Shown here: positions 34,779 through 43,951 of the stretch, one piece after another | How the letters are laid out: each line of letters opens with the position of its first letter | Numbering within the stretch: the first letter of the stretch is position 1 | DNA from: LZORAL124-50-18 sp051208045 | Lineage (GTDB): Bacteria > Pseudomonadota > Gammaproteobacteria > Pseudomonadales > Oleiphilaceae | DNA: 64,000 nucleotides | Assembly: GCA_051208045.1 (NCBI GenBank) | Contig: JBPJFY010000003.1 | Location: 320,433 to 384,432 of the forward strand | Direction: 5' to 3' | Made by a program: the position numbers and the translations under genes | The notes under the pieces: generated by a model | What the model was told of the DNA's origin: nothing | Databases searched by the model: none | Seen by the model: only the letters and a program-made list of their open reading frames with translations

Positions 34779-36779
34779 TTACTTCTTGCTCGATGCGCTC
34801 TGGGTTAACGCAGATAACTGAGCAGAAATAAAATCCAGCGTACTATTCAATCGATTGATCACCAGATCCGCCGAAGTAAACTGGCGAATCAAGCGTTCAC
34901 GCAGGGACTCCACACGCTCATTGAGTTTCAATCGATCGGCGGTCACCTGATTCAATTGGTCCGTCAGACCATCTGTGCGGGCGGTCAATGAGCCGTCAAC
35001 ACTGATAATGCTGGTAAACAAGTCGACAAACCGATCGGCAGTGCCCTTGATTATACTTATCGTACCGCGATCCCCGGTGGTGCCACCGGTCACGTCGATG
35101 ACAATCCCTTTCGCGTCATTTTCTGCGGTCAGGGAGAGTTGCTGTCCAACACCAGTCGCGGCCACCCCATTGATGGTACCGGCAACATCCACGCCATCCA
35201 CACCGGTCGTTGCGGTAATGCCCAGTTTGGTTTGGATTTCACTGTCGACACTGGTGAACTCTACTTTTGACGCGCTGCCATAACTGGTCGACGTAAAAGT
35301 GAGCTGATTCGAACCATCCACACCCACCGACACAGACACGCCCGCACCCTTGAGATTGGTATCCGCGTTGATTTGTGTCTGAAGCTCTGTAATCAGCTGA
35401 TTCATGGTGTAGGCTTGACCGGGACCCGGTGCTCCGGTCACGGTAATCACGCCGGATGACACACCATCCACGGAAAACTGAAAGGTATTGTTGGTATCCA
35501 AAATCGAGACACCACCACTCACATCCACAGTCCCCGTAAAGCTGCCATGGGTCGCCAGTTGGCTGATATTCACGGCATAGTCACCGGGAACCGTGTTTAT
35601 GGATTTCGCCACAAATTTCATGTCCGGGTCAGACACGCGCCCTTGATCGGCAAACAGTGCCACCACATCATCCGGGTGGTCGTTCAGCGCTGTCTTGAAT
35701 TCTTCACGATCAAATTCAATAACGCCGGTATCTTTGTTCGTCGAAATGCCAACATCCACCAGTGCGCGCACATTGGCATTTTCAAGCCCGGGAATCAGGC
35801 TGCTTAAAATGTTTCTGGACTGTGAAGAAATCAGCCGTATGGTTGAATCCCCCAGAAGCACGCCAGACTCTTCCGGCTTTTCCGCATTGTAGGCAGACAA
35901 CTCGGTAATCAAACTTTTGAATTCGTTAAACTTGTCCACAAAATCCCGTACCCGGTCCGCCACCTTATCGGGGTCTTCAGCCACGGTCAGTGTGGCGGGA
36001 GCGCCGCTGTTGGTTCCGCTTAAAGTGAGTGTTACCCCTGTGATCAAATCACTGATAGTATTGCTGCTTCGGGTTACATCAATCCCGTTGAATTTAAAGG
36101 TGGCATCCTGGGCTATAACCGACTGGGTCAGGTTTTTGTCCGTCGCATTGTACGCCAGTTGCGACAGACCTGAGGCATCGGCATTATTGCCATCGTCGTC
36201 CGACACGGTAATGGAGATCGCATTATCGGCACCGGTTTGATTGGAGTTGATTACCAGGCGGTAACCTGATCCGGTGTCGATGACAGACGCCGTGGCGTCA
36301 ATGGAAGACTCTGCATTGATCGCATCCGCCAGACCGGTCAACGTGTTGTTGGTGCCATCAATCGTAATATTCACGGAATCTGTTCCCACCTGAATGGTGA
36401 GCGAGCCGGTACCTAAAGGCGTGGTATTGTTGTCAACAAACAGGTTCGAGCTTAAGGAATGTGCCTGAGCAAGTTTGCTTACTTCCAGCGTGTAATTGCC
36501 GGACTGGGCTGTGGAGGACAGCGTTCCGCTGAAGGATGAGTTACTGGAGGTAAAGGTCTGTTCCCGCATGGCTTCGGGATTGCCCAACGTTCGCGCAGGT
36601 AACCGAAGTTCGGTAATCGCACTGCGCAGTCTGCCATACGCAGACAACTTCGCGTTCACCTCTTCTTCTTTTCTGTCCAGCCGTGCCTCGGTGGGAGCAC
36701 GTTCTGCGTCAGCCAATTTTTCAATCAGTTCACTGGTTAAGACCCCGGAACCGATTCCTACAGAACTGATACTTGCCAT
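34779..36779 (-). CDS. fliD: FliD, flagellar filament cap (hook-associated protein 2)
   Basis: 666 residues from ATG 36779 (MASISSVGIGSG); an earlier in-frame start would overlap the promoter. FliD_N is at about 10-105 (LTSELIEKLADAERAPTEARLDRKEEEVNAKLSAYGRL in part) and FliD_C at about 250-655, ending in coiled coil (RLKLNERVESLRERLIRQF). Two flagellin_IN-type motifs occur inside (DNTTPLGTGSLTI region; GAGVSVSVGVDG region). It is about 200 residues longer than E. coli FliD; the extra length lies in the central outer domains. Caps the growing filament. Confidence 0.93.
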   Translation of the reverse strand: MASISSVGIGSGVLTSELIEKLADAERAPTEARLDRKEEEVNAKLSAYGRLRSAITELRLPARTLGNPEAMREQTFTSSNSSFSGTLSSTAQSGNYTLEVSKLAQAHSLSSNLFVDNNTTPLGTGSLTIQVGTDSVNITIDGTNNTLTGLADAINAESSIDATASVIDTGSGYRLVINSNQTGADNAISITVSDDDGNNADASGLSQLAYNATDKNLTQSVIAQDATFKFNGIDVTRSSNTISDLITGVTLTLSGTNSGAPATLTVAEDPDKVADRVRDFVDKFNEFKSLITELSAYNAEKPEESGVLLGDSTIRLISSQSRNILSSLIPGLENANVRALVDVGISTNKDTGVIEFDREEFKTALNDHPDDVVALFADQGRVSDPDMKFVAKSINTVPGDYAVNISQLATHGSFTGTVDVSGGVSILDTNNTFQFSVDGVSSGVITVTGAPGPGQAYTMNQLITELQTQINADTNLKGAGVSVSVGVDGSNQLTFTSTSYGSASKVEFTSVDSEIQTKLGITATTGVDGVDVAGTINGVAATGVGQQLSLTAENDAKGIVIDVTGGTTGDRGTISIIKGTADRFVDLFTSIISVDGSLTARTDGLTDQLNQVTADRLKLNERVESLRERLIRQFTSADLVINRLNSTLDFISAQLSALTQSASSKK

Positions 36780-36831
36780 TTCACCATCCTCATTCACCAG
36801 CGCCCAACAACCGCTGGCTCTCTTAGTATAG

Positions 36832-36867
36832 CTATCGGCAAAAAGGGGCAAAAGTTTGCCCCTTTTT
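36832..36867 (-). promoter_or_regulatory. Sigma-28 promoter of fliD overlapping the flaG terminator
   Basis: On the minus strand CAAACTTT (36851-36858), 11 bases, GCCGATAG (36832-36839) match the FliA consensus TAAAGTTT-N11-GCCGATAA at 13 of 16 positions. The -35 half lies inside a perfect 13-bp hairpin (36840-36852 with 36855-36867, A5-GGGG-CAAA and its complement) with T5 tails, the likely terminator of flaG. Thus termination of flaG and initiation of fliD share the same bases. Confidence 0.8.
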
Positions 36868-36909
36868 CGTTACAGTTTGTAAGCCTGACCCTGGTTTTCA
36901 ACCAAAACG

Positions 36910-37350
36910 CTATACTTTCATCGTAAAGAGACTCAATGGCTCTTCTTGCTGCAAGTTGCGCGCCATCTTCAGTGCAAGCTCATCAGGTATTTGCCTCACC
37001 ACCTCATCGGTGTTGCGATCTACGACTTTTACGACCATCCGCCCGGAAGTATCATCGACATTGAATTGGAGATCCCGCTGAACCGATTGGATGTAATCAT
37101 TCAACTTGGTTACCGCTTGCTCCAGTTCCTCGCGCTGCTGCTCCTGAGCCTTGACCAAAACGCTGCCGGTTTGATTCTGTTCCGCCTGCTCTGCTTTTTT
37201 CACACTCGCCTGCGAATTACCTGCAACGTCCGCTGTGGTGCTGCCTACCTGTTCTGGCTTCTTCTGAGGTGATGACGCAACACGACCCGACCGTTCAGCC
37301 ACATTGGCTACCCCGGCCAGGTTAATGCTTCCAAGTTTTACGTCGTTCAT
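36910..37350 (-). CDS. flaG: FlaG family flagellar protein
   Basis: A 146-residue FlaG. The N-terminal 75 residues are a flexible Gln/Lys/Ala-rich part; the conserved FlaG domain (about 76-146) shows LNDYIQSVQRDLQFNVDDTSGRMVVKVVDRNTDEVVRQIPDE in part and the end LQQEEPLSLFTMKV. FlaG affects filament length in other species. GAGGTG lies just upstream of ATG 37350. It sits between fliC and fliD, as in Pseudomonas and Vibrio. Confidence 0.93.
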   Translation of the reverse strand: MNDVKLGSINLAGVANVAERSGRVASSPQKKPEQVGSTTADVAGNSQASVKKAEQAEQNQTGSVLVKAQEQQREELEQAVTKLNDYIQSVQRDLQFNVDDTSGRMVVKVVDRNTDEVVRQIPDELALKMARNLQQEEPLSLFTMKV

Positions 37351-37380
37351 ATGTCACCTCTATACCGGTCAAAAGACTGT

Positions 37381-37409
37381 GTGACTCTGGTCGCATGGAC
37401 CAGAGTCAC
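37381..37409 (-). terminator. Hairpin between fliC and flaG
   Basis: Perfect 12-bp stem GTGACTCTGGTC (37381-37392) and GACCAGAGTCAC (37398-37409), 5-base loop, 20 bp after the fliC stop. The T-run on the minus strand is short (ACAGTCTTTT). Probably a partial terminator that keeps flagellin message well above flaG. Confidence 0.7.
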
Positions 37410-37428
37410 TCTTTTAGACCGTTTCAGC

Positions 37429-39438
37429 TTACTGCAGCAGCGACAGCGCTTGCTGTGGTCTGGCGTTTGCCTGTGCCAGTACGGAGATACCTGCCTGTTG
37501 CAGTACCTGAGTTCTGGACAATTCTGCGGTTTCCGCAGCGAAGTCAGCATCCTGGATTCGAGAGTTGGCGGCTGAGAGGTTTTCGCTCTGTACTGCCAGG
37601 TTCGAAATGGTGGCTTCAAATCGGTTTTGAATCGCACCCAAGGTTGCCTGTGCTCTGGATACCTGATTGATCGCATTATCAATCGCGCTAATCGCATCAT
37701 TGGCACCCTGCAGCGTTGAGATATCAATATCTTTCAACAATGTGCCGGTCTCACCACTGCCATAGGTTCCAGCAGTGAAGCCTGAGCGCCCAATGTTGGC
37801 CGGTGTGTTTGTACCTATTTCAATTTTACCGGAGGAAGTCAGGTTAATCGAGCTTAATGTCGTGGCCGCAGTCAACCCCGTATCCGCAACGGTACCGGCG
37901 ATAACAACGTTACGCCCATCGTCAGCAATGAGCTGAAACTGGTCGCCATCCACAATCTCGGCACGCACACCGCTTTGCTCGGCCTTCTGGTTAATGTTGC
38001 TTACCAGGTTCGCCATTTTTTCACCGATGTTCGCTCCTGACGCCGCTGAAATCGACACACCATTGATGGTGAACGCCGCGGTTGTTGTGGCGGTGACGGC
38101 TCCCGACGTTATCTGTGTCGCCGCTGCTGTTGCGGTTACGCCAGTTTGTTCCGATACCTGATTTATCGCTGCTGCTTTGGCAATCGCACTGGCGTCAGCG
38201 TTCACGGTAGAGGCCGTATCTGCTGAGGATACCGAAGCACCAATTACCACACCGTTGACCGTCAGGTCGCCTGACGCAAAGGCCACGTTCGTTACCGTGC
38301 CCCCATTCACACCACTGTTACTGCCACTGTAGGTACCCACTTCGATACCGGCATTCTCCAGTGAGTTACCGGTGTTACTGGTCACCGTAAAATCTGTACC
38401 GTCTTTGGACACCAGGTTAAAGGTACCTGAATACGTATCTGCCGCTGCAAGACCATAGGTCGTTGCTGCACCCACCAAGGTAATGTTTCGACCGTCGGCA
38501 GCGGTAAGAGAAACCCCGGCTGCCAAGTTGGATTCGTCTACCGAAGCAACCACACCGGTCTGATCCTGGAAGGCATTAATCTGACCCGCGACCGCTTTCA
38601 GGTCGGCGCTCAGGTTGGCTGCCACACCGGTACCGGAGATCGTAATTGAGGTGCCGTTCAGAGTGATCGCAAGCGCTGCTGCGGCAACGTTCGCTGTTGT
38701 TGATCCGCCAACCGTATTGGCATTCACAACCGCTTCCACACCAGACAAGTCAGACACTTTGTTTACTGCAGCTGCCAACGCAATCGCAGACGCATCTGCA
38801 CCGACAGTGGAAGCACCATCATCCGCCGAACTACCTGCACCCACAGAGATACCGTTCAGTACCAAGTCGCCTGCAGCCAATGCCGTGCCGGTAATGGAGC
38901 TGGTACTGATCCCATCGCTCAGCGCAACGCCCAGCGTATTTTCCGTCGTGGCTGCAATCGAAACATTGATGGTTTCACCGACGTTTGCCCCAGTTTGGAA
39001 GTTCACGCCTTTAAAGCTTCCATCCAGCAGTTTCTGACCGTTAAAACTGGTTCTTTCAGAAATACTGGCGATCTCAGACTTCAGCTGATCCACCTCTTCC
39101 TGGAGCGAGGAACGTTCCAGGTCGGTATTGGAACCGTTGGCGGACTGCAGTGCCAGCTCTCGAATACGCTGCAAGCTGTCACGCATACTGTTCAGTGCGC
39201 CTTCTGCCGTCTGGGCTAGCGACACACCGTCGCCTGCGTTTCGGCTGGCCACGTTGGTTCCCCGAATCTGCGCAGTAATCCGGTTAGAAATGGCGAGACC
39301 CGCCGCATCATCTTTTGCACCGTTGATACGTAAACCTGAAGAAAGTCTTTGAAGCGCACGGTCACCCGCACGTTGCGAGGTGTCCAAATTACGTTGGGCC
39401 GCAATGGACGCTAAGTTGGTATTTATTATTTGAGGCAT
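37429..39438 (-). CDS. fliC: Flagellin, long form with duplicated central region
   Basis: 669 residues from ATG 39438 (GGAGAA 7 bp upstream). The conserved N-terminus (MPQIINTNLASIAAQRNL, RLSSGLRINGAKDDAAGLAIS) and C-terminus (AQATLGAIQNRFEATISNL, DADFAAETAELSRTQVLQQAG, ending ARPQQALSLLQ) form D0/D1. The centre (about 190-530) holds two divergent copies of a flagellin_IN-type unit, recognised by GDLxxNGxxxGA, ADASAIAxAAAxNxVSxxxGV and ADGRNITLVG/DDGRNVVIAG. The Ser/Thr-rich surface suits O-glycosylation, in line with the glycan genes starting just upstream. Confidence 0.95.
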   Translation of the reverse strand: MPQIINTNLASIAAQRNLDTSQRAGDRALQRLSSGLRINGAKDDAAGLAISNRITAQIRGTNVASRNAGDGVSLAQTAEGALNSMRDSLQRIRELALQSANGSNTDLERSSLQEEVDQLKSEIASISERTSFNGQKLLDGSFKGVNFQTGANVGETINVSIAATTENTLGVALSDGISTSSITGTALAAGDLVLNGISVGAGSSADDGASTVGADASAIALAAAVNKVSDLSGVEAVVNANTVGGSTTANVAAAALAITLNGTSITISGTGVAANLSADLKAVAGQINAFQDQTGVVASVDESNLAAGVSLTAADGRNITLVGAATTYGLAAADTYSGTFNLVSKDGTDFTVTSNTGNSLENAGIEVGTYSGSNSGVNGGTVTNVAFASGDLTVNGVVIGASVSSADTASTVNADASAIAKAAAINQVSEQTGVTATAAATQITSGAVTATTTAAFTINGVSISAASGANIGEKMANLVSNINQKAEQSGVRAEIVDGDQFQLIADDGRNVVIAGTVADTGLTAATTLSSINLTSSGKIEIGTNTPANIGRSGFTAGTYGSGETGTLLKDIDISTLQGANDAISAIDNAINQVSRAQATLGAIQNRFEATISNLAVQSENLSAANSRIQDADFAAETAELSRTQVLQQAGISVLAQANARPQQALSLLQ

Positions 39439-39541
39439 TTTCGCTTCTCCTATCGATACACAATCACACTGGATTGATTGAAAGGTTAGACGCGTGCCTG
39501 CAATCATTTTCGAACGCAGTGCGCTTCACCTGTTACTTCGT

Positions 39542-39568
39542 TTAACGGCACGCTTAAGAGAAGCTTTA
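39542..39568 (-). promoter_or_regulatory. Sigma-28 promoter of fliC
   Basis: Minus strand TAAAGCTT (39561-39568), 11 bases, GCCGTTAA (39542-39549): 14 of 16 match to the FliA consensus TAAAGTTT-N11-GCCGATAA. It is 103 bp before the fliC start codon, giving a long 5' leader. Confidence 0.88.
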
Positions 39569-39604
39569 GTAATTATTTTTTATCTGAGTGTAACGAAATG
39601 TTAA

Positions 39605-42600
39605 TTACTCTTTGGCGAGGGAAAAATCCGGTGACGCATAGCTGAGGAGCTGCGTGGCAGCGACCTCCATGGAGTACTTACACTCTACAAAATCTTTACC
39701 CCGACACCCCATTTCCTGGCGCTTCAAGGGATCTTTTAATAACGCCAAAACGGCCTGAACAATATTCTCTACGCGACTGTCGGCAACCAACAGCCCGGTT
39801 TCACCATCAATCAAGGATTCACTCGCGCCCCCCGCAGACGTCGCGACGACGGGAATCTGCATTAATTGTGCTTCCAGCAGGGAGTTCGCTGTGCCATCTG
39901 CATCAGAGGTTTGCAGAACCACCGTAGAGATGGACAGATAGGGAGAGACATCATCCACCGGCCCTATCACTTTCAGATGCTCAGTGAGCTTCTTATCGGC
40001 AATCACTTGCTCAATGTCACGCCGTAATCCGCCGCCACCCAAAATAAAGCCTTTCGTGGCAGGATTGACTTTTACCAAAGCCTCTATCGTTTCCACAAAC
40101 AATGCGGGGCGTTTCTCACTCGATAGGCGGAATACCCCCCCGATGACCACATCCCCTTCATTAATCCCCAGGGTGGCTTTGAGCTGTCGTTGTGTCGCCG
40201 GGCTACAGGGCGCGTACTTTCGCGTGTCCACACCGTTCCGCAGCAATTGAATCTGTGCAACCGGTATACCCAGCCATTCCGCATAACTTTGGTTGCCACC
40301 CTCCGAGTTCCCGGTTAGCAGCAAACGTGGCGAACGAACCAGCTCCTGGTAATACGGCAAATACCATTTTTCATAGAACGAAAAGTGCGTCGGATTTACA
40401 TTCCTGAAAGAAGTGACCACCGCCGGCACACCGGCAAGTAATGCCCCGATGCCACCCGTCAAATTGGCCAGATCGAGAAAATTGACCACCATCATCGGGT
40501 TTTCGACCACCAGATGAGAAAAAACGGGAAGCAACAAACTACCGATAAAATAGCTCTGATGCGTCAGTACTTTCAGGTGGCTCAGCGGAATCAGTCGACA
40601 CAGCTCCGCCAAATCCAGTCCGGGCGCGACTTCGCTCGCCACAACGATCTCAATTCCCTCATCCCGAACCATTTTCTCGTAGTGCGCACCTTCTCCCACC
40701 AACGCCAGTAAAACGAATAATTTTACGTCGTAGCCACGCTGCTTGAAGGCGATCATTAAGTTGCAGAGCTGACGCTCCGCGCCGCCCGGGGACAGATTTG
40801 GCAACACAAAAATAATTTTTTTGCTGTTAGCTGAGGCGGGCGATCGTGTAAAGTTTTCTGCCAACGCCTGTCTCAGCTGTCGCCGATTGCGCCGGTTTTC
40901 CAGCTCATAGCGCACCGCGCGTTTGCCTTCTTTTAGCAGTTGCCAAGCCTTCAAGGGGGTATCCCGATTAAACAGCGTTTCCGGGGATGCAGACACAATT
41001 CGATCCTGGCGTAATTGCGCGTGAGCACCACCGAAGGAGGCACGTAACATGGACCGGAAGTCCCGGGCCATCGAAGCGCGTGTGTAATTTACATACACCT
41101 GATTTTCCTGATCGAAAATCAGCGGGAAAACAGCCGTGTCTTCTTTGCGCATTTTGCCCAGCACAAGCATACGCCATTCACCGGCTTCATACAGCCAAAT
41201 ACGTTTTACGCCTCTTTGCATCAGATAGGCTTGCAGTGAGTACACATCTTCACGAGACACATCCAGAAAGGCCACCTCATCGTGCCGGGTAAACTGTCTT
41301 CTTTCGGTAAAGAGCATTGACCAACCCGCTTCGGGATGGGCCAGCCAGTCGCAGCCGGCGTATCCGTTCATCGACCACAAGGGCACCGCTGATACGCCAG
41401 CAAACAAAGACGCGGCACATATCTCTGGAACCGTCACACAAAACACACTCACGTGACTGTTCACTTTCCAGTTTCTTAATCCCAAAGCCAGCCACGGGCG
41501 CGGGTCCGCCACAGCGTCCGAAGCGATGTTGTGTGCGGAAATATAGTGATGCAGATGCAACAAACACCAGAATTTATAATTTTGGGCGTCCCGATTCGCC
41601 CGGTAGATTTGCAACCAGCGCTTTATGGACGCCTTGTCCAGCCACCAATTGGATTGATCGCATCTGGATAAAACATTGTCGTTGATTTCATTGTACAGCT
41701 GATCCCCCCAATCAGAGGGCGGTATGCCAAATCCCTGCTTGGGCCGATACACCCATTCTTTGGGGTAGTATCTCAAGGCAAGCTGCTTGAGCAACACTTT
41801 CCCTACCTGAGGATTGGCCACCAATGCCAAAGGCAGCGATTCCGCGAATCGCGCAATCTCACGAGTGAGGAAGGGCGTGCGCACCTCCAGCGCGTTTCTC
41901 ATGCTCATCCGGTCAACCTTCGCTAACACGGCACCTGGCATGTAATGCGCCACGTCTGTTTTGCGTAATCGTGTGATCAAGTCATCCGCACTGGCATTTA
42001 CCTCACTTCTCAATTGCGCCAAGTGCTGCCTGGCGGCATCTGGCAAATCCCCCATCACCTGTTTGACTTCGCCTTCGTTAAACACCAGGATTCGACTGGA
42101 ATAATACTCTGTACCCCACTGGGTTGTTTCGGGCCGGGCGTGAAAGTCTGCCAGCGTCGTGAGGTATCGCCCATACCCGCCGAACAGTTCATCCGCACCA
42201 TCGCCTGAGATCGCCACCTTAACGTGCTGGCGTGCAAACTCACAGAGTTTGTACGTCGGCAACAGGGAGGTGTCTGCATTAGGCTCATCAACCAGTGCCG
42301 CAATGTCGTGGGACGACGACAAATCGCCCGGGTTAAGCAACTTGATCCGGTGGGACACAGCCAAATGCTTCGCATACAAGGCAGCCTGCTCATGCTCTGA
42401 TCCGCCCCACCCGTCGAATCCAATGGAAAACGCTTGAACCGGGAAGTTCAGCTTTTTTTTGGCAATGGCGGCGACTATGGCCGAATCTACGCCGCCGGAC
42501 AAAAAACATCCCACGGGCACGTCGGCATGCAGCCTTCGCTGCAGACTACGAATCAAAAGCTCTTCCAGTTCATCCGCAAGCGACTCCGCATCCCACTGCC

Positions 42601-43306
42601 CCGACATTGGATTGGGATTAAAGGTAAAGTGACTCCGTACGCTGACCTCGCCGGAGGGTGAAATTCGCAGGCAATGCCCTGGCAGCAACTTTTTTGCGCC
42701 AGAATAGATCGTTTGCTCGTCGTCAAAGTACTGCAACATCAAATACCCCCCTATTGCGCCAGGGGTGGTGGTCTTGTGAAAATCTTCGAGCGAGCCCAGT
42801 GCCGTCAGTTCAGACGAAAAGTGAAAAGCACCATTGATCCAGGCATAATAAAACGGTTTTTCGCCAAACGGGTCACGAGCACAAAAGAGTTCGCGGGACA
42901 CCGTGTCAAAGACGGCAAACGCGTACATCCCGTCAAAAAGCTCCAGACAGGATTCTCCATACGCCCGATAGGCTTGCAGCAATACCTCCGTATCTGACTG
43001 CGATCGAAAGCGCGTACCTTTCGCCTCCAGCCGTTGACGTAGAGCTTGAAAATTATAGATTTCACCATTGAACGTAACGATATAGCGCCCATCTTCCGAC
43101 ATCATGGGCTGGTGTGCGCCGGCAGACAGATCAATAATACTCAGCCGCGTATGCGCCAGCCCAGCCCCCCCACAGTCTGAAAGCCAGGTACCTTGATCAT
43201 CAGGGCCACGATGTGCAATCTCGGATTGCATGACCAACAACCGGGCTTGAAGCTGTTCCCTGGAATAAAACGCCTTGTATTGAACAATTCCGGCAATACC
43301 GCACAT
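39605..43306 (-). CDS. Asparagine synthetase-like amidotransferase fused to a GT4 glycosyltransferase
   Basis: 1233 residues in one frame. Residues 1-210: class II glutamine amidotransferase with nucleophile Cys2 (MCGIAGIV) and HRGPDDQGTW. Residues about 235-600: AsnB synthetase domain with the pyrophosphate loop SGGVDSAIV. Residues about 620-850: a stretch of no recognised family. Residues about 855-1225: GT4 glycosyltransferase (FVLPNLSPGGAERQLCNLMIAF, GNSEGGNQSYAEWLG, RLSSEKRPALFVE, DADGTANSLLEAQLMQIPVVATSAGG). One chain may amidate a sugar or acid and transfer the sugar. It lies 167 bp upstream of fliC on the same strand. Confidence 0.88.
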   Translation of the reverse strand: MCGIAGIVQYKAFYSREQLQARLLVMQSEIAHRGPDDQGTWLSDCGGAGLAHTRLSIIDLSAGAHQPMMSEDGRYIVTFNGEIYNFQALRQRLEAKGTRFRSQSDTEVLLQAYRAYGESCLELFDGMYAFAVFDTVSRELFCARDPFGEKPFYYAWINGAFHFSSELTALGSLEDFHKTTTPGAIGGYLMLQYFDDEQTIYSGAKKLLPGHCLRISPSGEVSVRSHFTFNPNPMSGQWDAESLADELEELLIRSLQRRLHADVPVGCFLSGGVDSAIVAAIAKKKLNFPVQAFSIGFDGWGGSEHEQAALYAKHLAVSHRIKLLNPGDLSSSHDIAALVDEPNADTSLLPTYKLCEFARQHVKVAISGDGADELFGGYGRYLTTLADFHARPETTQWGTEYYSSRILVFNEGEVKQVMGDLPDAARQHLAQLRSEVNASADDLITRLRKTDVAHYMPGAVLAKVDRMSMRNALEVRTPFLTREIARFAESLPLALVANPQVGKVLLKQLALRYYPKEWVYRPKQGFGIPPSDWGDQLYNEINDNVLSRCDQSNWWLDKASIKRWLQIYRANRDAQNYKFWCLLHLHHYISAHNIASDAVADPRPWLALGLRNWKVNSHVSVFCVTVPEICAASLFAGVSAVPLWSMNGYAGCDWLAHPEAGWSMLFTERRQFTRHDEVAFLDVSREDVYSLQAYLMQRGVKRIWLYEAGEWRMLVLGKMRKEDTAVFPLIFDQENQVYVNYTRASMARDFRSMLRASFGGAHAQLRQDRIVSASPETLFNRDTPLKAWQLLKEGKRAVRYELENRRNRRQLRQALAENFTRSPASANSKKIIFVLPNLSPGGAERQLCNLMIAFKQRGYDVKLFVLLALVGEGAHYEKMVRDEGIEIVVASEVAPGLDLAELCRLIPLSHLKVLTHQSYFIGSLLLPVFSHLVVENPMMVVNFLDLANLTGGIGALLAGVPAVVTSFRNVNPTHFSFYEKWYLPYYQELVRSPRLLLTGNSEGGNQSYAEWLGIPVAQIQLLRNGVDTRKYAPCSPATQRQLKATLGINEGDVVIGGVFRLSSEKRPALFVETIEALVKVNPATKGFILGGGGLRRDIEQVIADKKLTEHLKVIGPVDDVSPYLSISTVVLQTSDADGTANSLLEAQLMQIPVVATSAGGASESLIDGETGLLVADSRVENIVQAVLALLKDPLKRQEMGCRGKDFVECKYSMEVAATQLLSYASPDFSLAKE

Positions 43307-43364
43307 AAATCAACGACTTATTCTGATTAGTAATTATCTTGACAGGTCACTCGATGCATTCACA

Positions 43365-43721
43365 TCACAGCAATGCACACACTCCCAACACCCCCGCCAT
43401 ACCGACAATGCCCAGAAACACCACCGCATCCCAGGGAAATCTGTCGCCGTGTAATTCCGCCGCTTCTTTGATGCGCGCATCATCAATGCCCATCGCAATA
43501 AGCTGGTCGTAAATCTGACTGGTGGCCGTGCTTGTGATCACGATGTAGTCATAGGACACATCATGAATCTGGTCCGCGCTCAGAATTTCCACCCCCAATA
43601 AGGACCGCCCTTGCTTGGCAGGATCATTGTCGACCAGCGCAACAATGTCGAAGCTTGCCTTGTAACGCGGAAGAATTCTGCGCCCAACCAAACCTGCCCC
43701 GAACAGCAATAACTTACTCAT
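43365..43721 (-). CDS. Stand-alone Rossmann module protein with C-terminal membrane helix
   Basis: 118 residues. Residues 1-85 are a nucleotide-binding Rossmann unit like the PglD N-domain/CoA_binding_3: LLLFGAGLVGRRI, VALVDNDPAKQGRSLLG, ADQI and YDYIVITS. The last 20 residues (AVVFLGIVGMAGVLGVCALL) form a membrane helix. The same unit begins two nearby proteins (44450-45565 and 45879-47246), where it precedes catalytic domains. It lies 58 bp upstream of the AsnB-GT fusion gene, so both are probably co-transcribed. Function unknown; it could sense or bind a nucleotide sugar. Confidence 0.75.
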   Translation of the reverse strand: MSKLLLFGAGLVGRRILPRYKASFDIVALVDNDPAKQGRSLLGVEILSADQIHDVSYDYIVITSTATSQIYDQLIAMGIDDARIKEAAELHGDRFPWDAVVFLGIVGMAGVLGVCALL

Positions 43722-43860
43722 ATCTCTTTTCGGCCTTTTTCTGTGTTACCGTCAATCCGCTGGCATTACCTGCCAGAGGTGTACACCCAAGCAGGATTCG
43801 CTTATAACAGAGTGTAGCTCGAAAAAAACAAAGGGTTGAACATTCATACAGTTACACTAA

Positions 43861-43878
43861 ACTCTTGTGTGCAAGAGT
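43861..43878. promoter_or_regulatory. Inverted repeat in the divergent promoter region of the glycan locus
   Basis: Perfect 7-bp repeat ACTCTTG/CAAGAGT with a 4-base centre, in the 230-bp space between two divergent gene sets (43721 leftward, 43952 rightward). Could be an operator or a leader hairpin. No sigma-28 or sigma-54 consensus was found here. Confidence 0.35.
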
Positions 43879-43951
43879 CAAGAATTTGCTTGAAGCAGGC
43901 TCGGCTCACGGTGCACCCTCATCAACTCTATAAAGCGACAGGCGCGGTTTT

